Part shown: in pieces, positions 1-6,718 of the stretch
Layout of the letters: every line of letters begins with the position of its first letter
How positions within the stretch are numbered: the first letter of the stretch is position 1
Assembly (NCBI GenBank): GCA_003531115.1
Contig: DQHT01000078.1
Span: 33,520 to 48,844, forward strand
Length of the DNA stretch: 15,325 bases
Direction: 5' to 3'
DNA from: Bacteroidota bacterium
GTDB lineage: Bacteria > Bacteroidota > Bacteroidia > UBA8524
Translations under genes and position numbers: made by a program
Notes under the pieces: model-generated
Told to the model about the DNA's origin: nothing
The model's input: only the letters and a program-made list of their open reading frames with translations
Database searches by the model: none

Positions 1-791
1 CTTTCATCCCCGGCCGTGTTGCCTTTATCATCGGTGTATACCAGAGGTTCGCAGCCTTCCTTATCCAACAGGGTAGGCTGACGTGCTATATCTTCAGGCA
101 CGTCGACCAGTGTTGACTTATCGATGGCTTTGTTTTGTCGGTTAAGAATTGCCTGAACAAGCGAATCGTAAGATAATCCGGCATTTGTCACCCCCGCAGT
201 GCCGGGTGTTTCCGGGCTATCCGGAAACCCGGCCGGTTGATCTATAGCTGCTTTTTCCGGAGCACAGGGTTTGGCTGATTTAATAACCTTGGGACCAGAG
301 ATCGTTTTTTCAAAATTTGATAAAATACACTGTCCGCTAATCTCAGAACACATTTGAAATTCAACGGCAACTTTTAAGGATGGAGTTAGCTCCGTAATCT
401 TCACTTTTTGCCGGAATTCCAGCTTTTTGACGAAGATGGAAACATCACCTTCCCAAACATCATCATATTTAATTTTGTTTCCAATTGGCCGCGGCTGCTT
501 ATCAATAAAGCTTATCCCTTTAACATCAGAAAATTCGAAACTTGTGAGAATAGGACCAAGATCCGGATCCATATTATTGGCATAAATGTACCAGGTATCC
601 GGAACCTTACAGGTATAGACAAGCTCGACTTCATCGCATTGATTGACTGTGGATTTTGAAAAGGTTAGTGTCCACTCGGGCGGGTTGATCTGTGCATGTG
701 CCTTCGGGGAAAGCACAAAAACAAACACCAAAAAAGCCAACACTTTATAAATCAAAGGGGAACCCCATAGAGGGTTAATACTTCTTTTCAT
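1..791 (-). CDS. DsbD-like thiol:disulfide interchange protein, N-terminal part (partial)
   Basis: Read on the minus strand from ATG at 791, the frame is open to the window edge (263 codons), so the 3' end is missing. Residues 1-33 form a signal peptide: KR near the start, a hydrophobic stretch at about 17-28, and an AHA site before Q34. Residues 35-160 resemble the periplasmic immunoglobulin-like domain of DsbD: WYIYANN at 67-73, GPILTSFEF at 79-87, KYDDVWEGDV at 108-117, then MCSEISGQC, whose C148 and C155 are the likely redox pair. E. coli DsbD has five residues between this pair; here there are six. Two more cysteines (C52, C61) are present. Residues 165-263 look like a Pro/Asp-rich linker, so the membrane and thioredoxin-like domains expected of full DsbD would lie outside the window. 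The family passes electrons from the cytoplasm to periplasmic thiols. It is also possible that this is a stand-alone secreted nDsbD-like protein. Confidence 0.72.
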   Translation of the reverse strand, partial: MKRSINPLWGSPLIYKVLAFLVFVFVLSPKAHAQINPPEWTLTFSKSTVNQCDEVELVYTCKVPDTWYIYANNMDPDLGPILTSFEFSDVKGISFIDKQPRPIGNKIKYDDVWEGDVSIFVKKLEFRQKVKITELTPSLKVAVEFQMCSEISGQCILSNFEKTISGPKVIKSAKPCAPEKAAIDQPAGFPDSPETPGTAGVTNAGLSYDSLVQAILNRQNKAIDKSTLVDVPEDIARQPTLLDKEGCEPLVYTDDKGNTAGDE

Positions 792-797
792 TCGCGA

Positions 798-805
798 CAA
801 ATTTA
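798..805 (-). promoter_or_regulatory. Candidate -7 element for the DsbD-like gene
   Basis: On the minus strand this reads TAAATTTG, a full match to the Bacteroidota -7 consensus TAnnTTTG. It ends seven bases before the ATG, so transcription would begin at or next to the start codon, giving an almost leaderless mRNA. I found no convincing TTG (-33) element 19-21 bases upstream, so the call rests on the -7 match alone. Confidence 0.35.
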
Positions 806-903
806 GCATTAATTAAAAACGGTGGAATGTTTTTCCATACACCGGCCTCAAATTCTTGTGTATAAGTGAAAAACAAGGGGTTTTATGCCTTGGAAGATAT
901 CAA

Positions 904-911
904 TAGTTTTG
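904..911 (+). promoter_or_regulatory. Candidate -7 element for the LysM glucosaminidase gene
   Basis: TAGTTTTG matches TAnnTTTG exactly. TTTT at 881-884 lies 19 bases upstream and could act as a weak -33 element. The predicted transcript start near 918 leaves about 13 bases before ATG 932. That supports the start at 932 over the GTG at 866, which would place the promoter inside the coding region. Confidence 0.4.
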
Positions 912-931
912 CCAAAAGCGTTAGTAAAGCG

Positions 932-2575
932 ATGAAGCGGTTGATTTGGTTTGTATTTGCCTTTTTTTTAATGGCCTTCGGGGGCGGGGAAGAAAAACTC
1001 AGTCCGCTGCAGTACATCGAAATGTACAAACGTGTTGCCGTTATGGAGATGCACCGTACCGGCATTCCTGCCAGTATTACCATGGCCCAGGGACTCCTTG
1101 AATCGGGCAACGGCAACTCGCGGCTGGCTACCCAGGGGAATAACCATTTCGGTATAAAATGTAAAAAAACCTGGACGGGAAAAACGATCTATGAAGACGA
1201 TGATGCTCCCGGAGAATGTTTCCGGGCTTACGATTCGGCCTACCTCTCCTATATCGACCATTCCGAATTTTTATTGGGCAATGTGCGTTATGCCTTTTTG
1301 TTCGAGTATGATCGTACCGACTATAAAAGTTGGGCCCATGGCTTAAAAAAGGCCGGCTATGCCACCAATCCCAAATATCCGGATTTGCTGATCACCATCA
1401 TCGAAAGGCATGAACTCCATAAACTGGATCACCTTAAACCGGAAGATCTGGACATTCCGCCTCATCTTGAACTTCCTAAAGAAGAACCCGAACAACCTAA
1501 AAAGATAGAAGAAGGACTGGTCGTCTTCAATGATATTCCTGCCACCCGGGTTCAGGCTGGCGACAATATTGTGAGCCTTGCCAAACGCAATGAAATGGGG
1601 GCCTGGGAAATTCGCCGGTACAATGACCTGGAAAAAGAATATGAACTTACCCCGGGTGAGATCATCTATCTAAAACCCAAAAAACGCAAAGGCTCGGTTC
1701 CCTACCATGTGGTTCAGCCGGGCGAGACCATGTGGAGCATCTCCCAGATGTATGGCATAAAGCTTAAACACCTCTATCGAAAAAATAAGCTGGATAAAAA
1801 GGCGAGTGAACAACCCCTGCCCGGACAAACCCTTAATTTGCAGAAGAAAAGGCAGGAACAACCACTGACCTCCGAAAGAAAAGAGAGCCCGGTGATGAAA
1901 GTTGTTTTACCCGAGAACCCGCATAACCCCGGAGATACCTTGGTGAATAAGGAAAAACCAGGTGAACCTGCTCCTGTAGAGCATACTCCGGTTATGAGCA
2001 CCGAACCGGCAATCACCCAGGAAGAAGCAAAAGACACCCTGAATATCCCCCGCGAAAAAAATGACGAAAGCCAGCATGTTCATATGCATACCGTACTTGC
2101 CGGAGAAACCTTGTTCATCATCGCCAAAAAATACCAAACCAGCGTAGAACAGATCCGCGAACTGAATGGTCTGCCAGATTATTCCATTAAACTTGGCCAA
2201 TTGCTTATCATCAATGATGCAGCGAAGGAAGTTGTGGAGGATACCGAAACCACCACATTCATTCATACCGTTCAGGCAGGCGAAACCTTATACGGTATTG
2301 CAAAAAAATACAATATGAAAGTTGATGAGCTTAAGCGTATCAATAACCTGGTAAATGAAACGCTGGCTGTGGGACAAAAACTGAAGCTAAACAAGAGCGA
2401 AACAGAAACCATCGAACGATCGACCAATGAACTGCCCGCCACCCATATGGTGGAAAAAGGCGACACCCTGTATAGCATTTCCAGAAAATACCAGATCGCT
2501 GTTTCCGACTTAAAAAAACTCAATAGTCTCGAAGCTGAGGTAATTTCGATCGGACAGGTGTTAAAATTGAAATAG
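932..2575 (+). CDS. Secreted GH73-type glucosaminidase with five LysM-like modules
   Basis: A peptidoglycan hydrolase of 547 residues, predicted to cleave N-acetylglucosaminyl bonds in the cell wall. The start at 932 gives MKR plus a hydrophobic stretch (residues 4-16), a proper signal sequence; a longer frame from GTG 866 would bury it. Residues about 28-165 are a glucosaminidase (PF01832-like) domain: QGLLESGNGNS at 53-63, with E57 the likely catalytic acid, then NNHFGIKC and KKAGYATNPKYP. A linker and a degenerate LysM-like unit (GDNIVSLAKRNEMGAWEIRR) follow, then clearer LysM units beginning YHVVQPGETMWSIS, HTVLAGETLFIIAKKY, HTVQAGETLYGIAKKY and HMVEKGDTLYSISRKY, the last ending at the C-terminus. 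LysM modules bind N-acetylglucosamine polymers such as peptidoglycan. Pro/Glu-rich linkers separate the third from the second. The layout matches the Bacteroidota 'glucosaminidase domain-containing, LysM peptidoglycan-binding' proteins, probably used in wall remodelling or cell separation. Confidence 0.9.
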   Translation: MKRLIWFVFAFFLMAFGGGEEKLSPLQYIEMYKRVAVMEMHRTGIPASITMAQGLLESGNGNSRLATQGNNHFGIKCKKTWTGKTIYEDDDAPGECFRAYDSAYLSYIDHSEFLLGNVRYAFLFEYDRTDYKSWAHGLKKAGYATNPKYPDLLITIIERHELHKLDHLKPEDLDIPPHLELPKEEPEQPKKIEEGLVVFNDIPATRVQAGDNIVSLAKRNEMGAWEIRRYNDLEKEYELTPGEIIYLKPKKRKGSVPYHVVQPGETMWSISQMYGIKLKHLYRKNKLDKKASEQPLPGQTLNLQKKRQEQPLTSERKESPVMKVVLPENPHNPGDTLVNKEKPGEPAPVEHTPVMSTEPAITQEEAKDTLNIPREKNDESQHVHMHTVLAGETLFIIAKKYQTSVEQIRELNGLPDYSIKLGQLLIINDAAKEVVEDTETTTFIHTVQAGETLYGIAKKYNMKVDELKRINNLVNETLAVGQKLKLNKSETETIERSTNELPATHMVEKGDTLYSISRKYQIAVSDLKKLNSLEAEVISIGQVLKLK

Positions 2576-2578
2576 CCT

Positions 2579-2586
2579 TATCTTCG
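2579..2586 (+). promoter_or_regulatory. Possible -7 element upstream of lpd
   Basis: TATCTTCG is one base from TAnnTTTG and lies 25 bases before the lpd ATG, a normal distance for Bacteroidota. The TTG found upstream (2567-2569) is only 9 bases away, too close for a -33 element. It could let lpd be transcribed separately from the glucosaminidase gene, which ends just before it. Confidence 0.3.
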
Positions 2587-2611
2587 CAGGGCTTAACAGA
2601 AAAATCCTGAT

Positions 2612-4012
2612 ATGTCAAACTACGATGTAGCCGTTATTGGCTCTGGTCCCGGCGGGTATGTTGCCGCCATTCGTTGCGCTCAACTCGGTTTTAAAACCGC
2701 AATTATTGAAAAGTACTCCTCGCTTGGAGGCACCTGCCTCAATGTTGGGTGTATCCCTTCTAAAGCCTTACTCGACTCTTCGGAACACTTTCATAATGCC
2801 AAACATAATTTCAGCACCCATGGCATCGATCTCAAAGATCTGAAGGTGAATATCAAACAGATGATAGACCGGAAAAGGGATGTGGTGAAACAAAACACGG
2901 ACGGCATCGATTACCTGATGAAAAAAAACAAGGTCGATGTGTATACCGGCATGGGCTCTTTTATGAGTGCCACCCGCATTCAGATCAAGGGAGAAAAGGA
3001 CACGAAAGAGATCGAAGCCAAATACTCCATTATAGCAACAGGCTCTAAACCAAGCAGTTTGCCGGGAGTAACGATCGATAAAAAACGCATTATTACATCT
3101 ACTGAAGCCCTTGAATTGCAGGAAGTGCCCGCTCACCTGATCATAATCGGTGGCGGAGTTATCGGACTCGAACTGGGATCGGTTTATGCCCGTTTGGGTG
3201 CCAAAGTATCGGTGATCGAATACACGGATTCGTTGATCCCTACCATGGACAGAGGACTGGGAAAAGAATTGCAGAAAGTCCTCAAAAAAGAAGGATTCGA
3301 ATTTTATTTCAAACACAAAGTAACCGGAGCATCCGTTAAAGGCAAAAATGTAACGGTTACTGCCGAAGACCCTTCGGGCGCCAAAGTTGAATTTAAAGGA
3401 GATTATTGCCTGGTGGCAGTTGGCAGAAAACCCTATACCGAAGGATTAGGCCTCGACAAGGCAGGCGTTCAGATGGATGAGCGTGGACGGGTAGCAGTGA
3501 ACGACCATCTTCAAACCAATGTAGCAAATATTTATGCCATTGGCGATGTGGTACGCGGTGCCATGCTTGCCCATAAAGCTGAGGAAGAAGGCGTTTTGGT
3601 TGCAGAAATTCTTGCCGGACAAAAACCACATATCAACTATAACCTTATTCCCGGTGTTGTTTATACCTGGCCTGAGGTTGCTGCTGTAGGTTATACCGAA
3701 GAGCAACTGAAGGAGTCGGGTAAAAAATATACCGTGGGTAAATTCCCGTTTCTTGCCTCTGGAAGGGCACGTGCTTCGATGGACAAAGACGGATTTGTAA
3801 AAGTGCTGGCCGATGCAACAACCGACGAGATCCTCGGAGTTCATATGATCGGACCCCGTGCTGCGGATCTGATCGCAGAAGCAGTTGTGGCCATGGAATT
3901 CCGGGCTTCGGCAGAAGATATCGGCCGGATCAGCCATGCCCACCCAACGTACTCCGAAGCCATGAAAGAAGCATCATTAGCGGCTAGCGGAAACAGAGCC
4001 CTTCATTTATAA
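2612..4012 (+). CDS. lpdA: Dihydrolipoyl dehydrogenase (E3)
   Basis: A flavoprotein disulfide reductase of 466 residues, the family's normal length. E3 reoxidises dihydrolipoyl groups of 2-oxoacid dehydrogenase complexes or the glycine cleavage system, passing electrons to NAD+ in the cytoplasm. All key motifs are visible: the FAD site GSGPGGYVAA at 10-19; the redox disulfide GGTCLNVGC with C42 and C47; ATGSKPSSLPG; the NAD Rossmann motif GGGVIGLELG; the second FAD contact YAIGDVVRG; and the C-terminal HAHPTYSE, whose H444 and E449 are the partner-subunit catalytic pair. There is no N-terminal lipoyl domain. No E1, E2 or lipoylation gene lies nearby, so the complex it serves cannot be told from context. 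It is 28 bases upstream of the isomerase gene and likely cotranscribed with it. Confidence 0.96.
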   Translation: MSNYDVAVIGSGPGGYVAAIRCAQLGFKTAIIEKYSSLGGTCLNVGCIPSKALLDSSEHFHNAKHNFSTHGIDLKDLKVNIKQMIDRKRDVVKQNTDGIDYLMKKNKVDVYTGMGSFMSATRIQIKGEKDTKEIEAKYSIIATGSKPSSLPGVTIDKKRIITSTEALELQEVPAHLIIIGGGVIGLELGSVYARLGAKVSVIEYTDSLIPTMDRGLGKELQKVLKKEGFEFYFKHKVTGASVKGKNVTVTAEDPSGAKVEFKGDYCLVAVGRKPYTEGLGLDKAGVQMDERGRVAVNDHLQTNVANIYAIGDVVRGAMLAHKAEEEGVLVAEILAGQKPHINYNLIPGVVYTWPEVAAVGYTEEQLKESGKKYTVGKFPFLASGRARASMDKDGFVKVLADATTDEILGVHMIGPRAADLIAEAVVAMEFRASAEDIGRISHAHPTYSEAMKEASLAASGNRALHL

Positions 4013-4040
4013 GCACACCCGATTACCCAAAAAGGATAAT

Positions 4041-5018
4041 ATGATCACACATCACAGTTCCCTGGATAGTTTTTACAAACAAATTGAATTTGTTCAGGCA
4101 CATTATAGTGCGCACGGACTAAAAGCCGACAATTTTAATCATGTATTTATCGGTGGACTTGGTGGTTCGGGTATCGGTGCGACCATTACCAAATCGTACT
4201 TTATCCATCAGTTTCCTATTCCTGTAGAAGTAGTCAACGATTATTTCCTTCCGGCCTATGTCAATGAAAAGTCGCTGGTAATTTTAGGTTCCTACTCCGG
4301 AAATACGGAAGAAACATTATCCATGTTTGAAAAGGCACTTGAGCGGAAAGCGACCATCCTGATTGTATGTGCAGGTGGTCAGCTGATGGAAAAAGCAAAA
4401 GAGCAGGGATTGAAATATTATTCGATAGAAGAGGGATTTCAGCCCCGCATGGCCCTGGGCTATTCCCTGGGATTTCTCCTTCGGATCTTCGCTGAACTGA
4501 TCGATACGGATATCAGCGAAGATATGGAGTCGACCATTGTGAACCTCCAGGACAGCGGCCGTTTGAAGCATGCGGCTAAAAGTTTGGAGAAAAAATTTCA
4601 ATCGACCCTGAACCGGCGCTATACCATCCTTTGCGACGCCACTTTTTACGGGGTAGCCATGCGTTTTGCCCAGCAGATCAATGAAAATGCGAAGATGGAA
4701 GCCTTTGTAAATGTGCTCCCCGAAGCCAATCATAATGTTATTGAATCCTATTATGGACAGCTTCCGTCAAACTTTATTGTGCTGAACAGCAACAGCAACG
4801 AACGGGTAAGCGCGCGCTTTGACTTTGTGATCGCGCTGCTGGAGCGGGAAAATAATAAGGTGGCGGTGTTCGAAACCGATGGACTGGATATTGCGACCCT
4901 TTTTGAAATGATCTATGTGCTTGATTGGTTTACCATATACATTACTGAACCTTTGAAGGTCGATCCGATGGAGATTGCCAATATCATGTCGCTTAAAGAA
5001 TACTTAACGGAAATTTAA
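4041..5018 (+). CDS. PGI/PMI-type phosphosugar isomerase (SIS domain)
   Basis: A 325-residue double-SIS protein of the bifunctional phosphoglucose/phosphomannose isomerase family, which interconverts glucose-6-P or mannose-6-P with fructose-6-P. Visible motifs are GGLGGSGIGA at 38-47, the sugar-phosphate loop SYSGNTEET at 84-92, and ALGYSLG. The catalytic region NENAKMEAFVNVLPEANHN has E215 and H231; their 16-residue spacing equals that of Glu203 and His219 in the Pyrobaculum enzyme. An AAAGGATAAT stretch before the ATG offers a Shine-Dalgarno site. Its stop shares one base with the next ATG (TAATG), so it is probably translationally coupled to the phosphatase. Together they could supply mannose-type sugars and control their polymerisation, but no glycan synthesis genes are present. 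Substrate preference cannot be read from the sequence. Confidence 0.85.
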   Translation: MITHHSSLDSFYKQIEFVQAHYSAHGLKADNFNHVFIGGLGGSGIGATITKSYFIHQFPIPVEVVNDYFLPAYVNEKSLVILGSYSGNTEETLSMFEKALERKATILIVCAGGQLMEKAKEQGLKYYSIEEGFQPRMALGYSLGFLLRIFAELIDTDISEDMESTIVNLQDSGRLKHAAKSLEKKFQSTLNRRYTILCDATFYGVAMRFAQQINENAKMEAFVNVLPEANHNVIESYYGQLPSNFIVLNSNSNERVSARFDFVIALLERENNKVAVFETDGLDIATLFEMIYVLDWFTIYITEPLKVDPMEIANIMSLKEYLTEI

Positions 5019-5785
5019 TGGGCTTATTCACCAAAATACAGAAGGTCTTCAATCGCGACTCTGCTCCGGGAAAGGCGGCTTCTGCTTTGGAGGTGGATAT
5101 GCATTCTCATTTATTGCCGGCAATCGATGACGGATCTAAAAGTCTGGACGACAGCCTGGCTATGATCGAGCGTATGAGTAGTTTCGGGGTGCGTAAGATC
5201 ATCACGACTCCGCATATCATGTACGAATTTTACAGGAACACCCCTGAGATCATCCATCAAAAACTTGATTTTGTTCGCGAAGCCTTAAAAGAACGCGGCA
5301 TGAACGTAGCGTTGGAAGCGGCTGCAGAATATTACATGGATGATGCCTTTATCGACATGGTCAAAAATAAAGAGCCCCTGCTCACTTTTGGCGAAAAACT
5401 TATCCTGATCGAAACCAATTATATTCAAAGTCATCCGCAACTACTCCAGGTTTTTTTTGATCTGAAAATCCAGGGATTTAAGCCGGTATTCGCCCACCCG
5501 GAGCGTTACGCCTACCTCACCAAAAGCCGGGATAAAGACACCCTGGCCGCCTACCAAAGGATCTTTGACAGCGGCGTGCTGTTTCAGTTGAATTTATTGT
5601 CGTTCACCGGCTATTACGGTCCGCAGATCAAACATACAGCAGAATTGCTGCTGAAAGAAGGAATGATCCACCTGGTGGGCAGCGATGCGCATAAGATGGA
5701 ACATGTGCGGATCGTCAATGCGATGAAACAAACGCGCATGTTTGAGCGGATCATGGCTGCCGACTTGATGAATAATCAGCTATAA
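5018..5785 (+). CDS. CpsB/YwqE-type PHP-domain tyrosine phosphatase
   Basis: A 255-residue PHP-fold metal-dependent phosphatase. The family dephosphorylates bacterial tyrosine kinases that control capsule and exopolysaccharide export. Metal-ligand motifs appear in the family's order: DMHSHLLPAIDDG (H29, H31), TTPH (H66), EAAAEYY (E104), HPERY (H160) and GSDAH (D223, H225). No signal peptide or membrane segment is seen, so it should be cytoplasmic. Members are usually encoded next to a Wzc-type kinase and polysaccharide exporter; none is visible here. It overlaps the isomerase stop by one base and runs 35 bp into the 3' end of the convergent kinase gene. A PHP-type esterase acting on another substrate is the main alternative. 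Confidence 0.85.
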   Translation: MGLFTKIQKVFNRDSAPGKAASALEVDMHSHLLPAIDDGSKSLDDSLAMIERMSSFGVRKIITTPHIMYEFYRNTPEIIHQKLDFVREALKERGMNVALEAAAEYYMDDAFIDMVKNKEPLLTFGEKLILIETNYIQSHPQLLQVFFDLKIQGFKPVFAHPERYAYLTKSRDKDTLAAYQRIFDSGVLFQLNLLSFTGYYGPQIKHTAELLLKEGMIHLVGSDAHKMEHVRIVNAMKQTRMFERIMAADLMNNQL

Positions 5786-6548
5786 ATTCAACGGTGAATT
5801 TAGACCCGACACCGGGGGTGCTTTCTGCCGATATCCTCCCTCCCATGGCTTCAACCTGGTTTTTGGTGATAAAGAGGCCAACACCCCGGGCATCTTTGTT
5901 TTTATGGAAGGTTTTGAACAAGCCAAAGAGCTTGTCGCCATAGAGATCAAGATCGATCCCCAGGCCGTTATCTCTTATTTTTAACAGCTTTTTGTTGCCC
6001 TCAAGCGCAGTTTCGATATGGATCTCAGGAATGCGGTCGGGATGACGGTATTTGATGGCATTGCACAGTAAATTCAGGACAATACTATCAAGATAAGCCG
6101 GCTCACAATGCAAATCTTTCCATCCATACTCAGAAATAATAATTTTGGCACCCGCACTATCAATGTCGGCTTTCAGGGTATTCAATACCTTTTGAATAAC
6201 AAACCCAATGGGTATGGCGGCTTTGCTTCCGGCTGTATGTTCATTCTGCTGAATAACCGCTGTTAAATTATGGATCGTTTCGCTTAAACTGGTGGAAATG
6301 TTCTCGATCTGGCTGAGAAAGAGTTCCCTTTCATCCTTATCGTCTGTTTCCCGTAACATTTTGAGCATTAACTCCAGATTTCCGGAATGCGAACGCAGGT
6401 TATGCGAAACAATATGGGCAAACTGCTGCAAACGCTCGTTCTGGTTCGACAGCTCATCCATAACCGCCTTAAAAGCAGCGAGTGTTTCTTCTTCTTTTAA
6501 GTCCTGAAAAGTAAGTCCCTCCTCAGGTAATTTTTCAATAGCATCCAT
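5751..6548 (-). CDS. Soluble histidine kinase without a visible sensor domain
   Basis: A 265-residue signal-transduction kinase. A coiled-coil-like start (residues 18-45) leads into the H-box AHIVSHNLRSHSG, with H49 the likely phosphorylated residue. The ATPase domain follows: N-box LLCNAIKY (N163), G1 box DNGLGID (D193), F-box LFGLFKTFH and G2 box GVGLFITK at 222-229, with STPGVGSKFTVEF near the end. The SHNLR H-box is typical of Bacteroidota kinases that usually follow PAS domains. Here no PAS, GAF, transmembrane or receiver domain precedes it, so input may come from a partner protein. I chose ATG 6548; the frame is open to 6629, but that extension overlaps the promoter and palindrome. No response regulator is adjacent. 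It is divergent from the FAH-family gene and its 3' end overlaps the phosphatase gene by 35 bp. Confidence 0.88.
   Translation of the reverse strand: MDAIEKLPEEGLTFQDLKEEETLAAFKAVMDELSNQNERLQQFAHIVSHNLRSHSGNLELMLKMLRETDDKDERELFLSQIENISTSLSETIHNLTAVIQQNEHTAGSKAAIPIGFVIQKVLNTLKADIDSAGAKIIISEYGWKDLHCEPAYLDSIVLNLLCNAIKYRHPDRIPEIHIETALEGNKKLLKIRDNGLGIDLDLYGDKLFGLFKTFHKNKDARGVGLFITKNQVEAMGGRISAESTPGVGSKFTVEFIADYSSSRQP
5783..5802. terminator. Perfect AT-rich hairpin between convergent genes
   Basis: Arms TAAATTCA and TGAATTTA (8 bp, perfect) enclose the loop ACGG. The left arm contains the phosphatase stop codon TAA. The hairpin sits where two genes converge, so it could act as a weak bidirectional terminator. 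Against this, the stem is AT-rich, no run of T follows on either strand, and it lies inside the last codons of the kinase gene. Confidence 0.3.
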
Positions 6549-6581
6549 CGTTTTTGTCCCCCAAAAACCCCACCCTTGAAT

Positions 6582-6594
6582 ACGGTTAAACCGT
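6582..6594. promoter_or_regulatory. Perfect palindrome, possible operator at the kinase transcript start
   Basis: ACGGTT and AACCGT are exact inverted arms around a single A. The site covers the predicted kinase transcription start (about 6592) and lies between the divergent kinase and FAH-family genes. A dimeric repressor or autoregulator is a natural explanation, but the binding protein is unknown and a 6-bp palindrome can occur by chance. Confidence 0.35.
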
Positions 6595-6598
6595 GTTA

Positions 6599-6629
6599 CA
6601 AGATAAGTCCCCGGATACACATAAAACAA
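6599..6629 (-). promoter_or_regulatory. Candidate kinase promoter, TTG-N21-TATCTTG
   Basis: On the minus strand, TTG (6629-6627) and TATCTTG (6605-6599) are 21 bases apart. This is close to the Bacteroidota -33/-7 arrangement, though the -7 element lacks one T compared with TAnnTTTG. It predicts a leader of about 44 bases before ATG 6548, with a G-rich stretch (GGGGGAC) shortly before the start. Confidence 0.35.
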
Positions 6630-6666
6630 GACACTATTGTGTAAATTCCATGAACTCTTTTAGCAA

Positions 6667-6706
6667 ATATTCGCGTTCAAGGGCCTTAGGAATGTATATT
6701 CGCGTT
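6667..6706 (+). repeat. 11-bp perfect direct repeat upstream of the FAH-family gene
   Basis: ATATTCGCGTT occurs at 6667-6677 and again at 6696-6706, a 29-bp step, close to three helical turns. The second copy contains the likely -7 element of the FAH-family operon. A regulator binding both copies on one DNA face, or two tandem promoters, would fit. Confidence 0.6.
6695..6702 (+). promoter_or_regulatory. Possible -7 element for the FAH/ABC operon
   Basis: TATATTCG differs from TAnnTTTG at one base and ends 16 bases before ATG 6719. It has the same T-to-C variant as the site upstream of lpd. No clear TTG stands at the -33 position. Confidence 0.3.
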
Positions 6707-6718
6707 AAAGAATCGATC

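Noticed and set aside
408..659. Plus-strand open frame of 83 codons
   Set aside because: It lies antisense to the DsbD-like coding region, which has a signal peptide and family-like sequence; it has no recognisable motif or promoter.
866..931. GTG start for the glucosaminidase gene, adding 22 residues
   Set aside because: It would place the TAGTTTTG promoter element inside the gene and move the signal peptide away from the N-terminus.
2768..3316. 182-codon minus-strand frame within lpd
   Set aside because: It is a shadow of the dihydrolipoyl dehydrogenase gene, whose motifs are complete on the plus strand; the antisense product has no recognisable domain.
6558..6575. G-rich run in the kinase leader (C5-A5-C4-A-C3 on the plus strand), possible G-quadruplex
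   Set aside because: Only three G-runs are present on the minus strand; a standard four-run quadruplex cannot be drawn.
6593..6718. Longer FAH-family protein starting at 6593
   Set aside because: The extra 42 residues are unlike the family and cover the divergent promoter region; MKLVTF at 6719 is the usual beginning.
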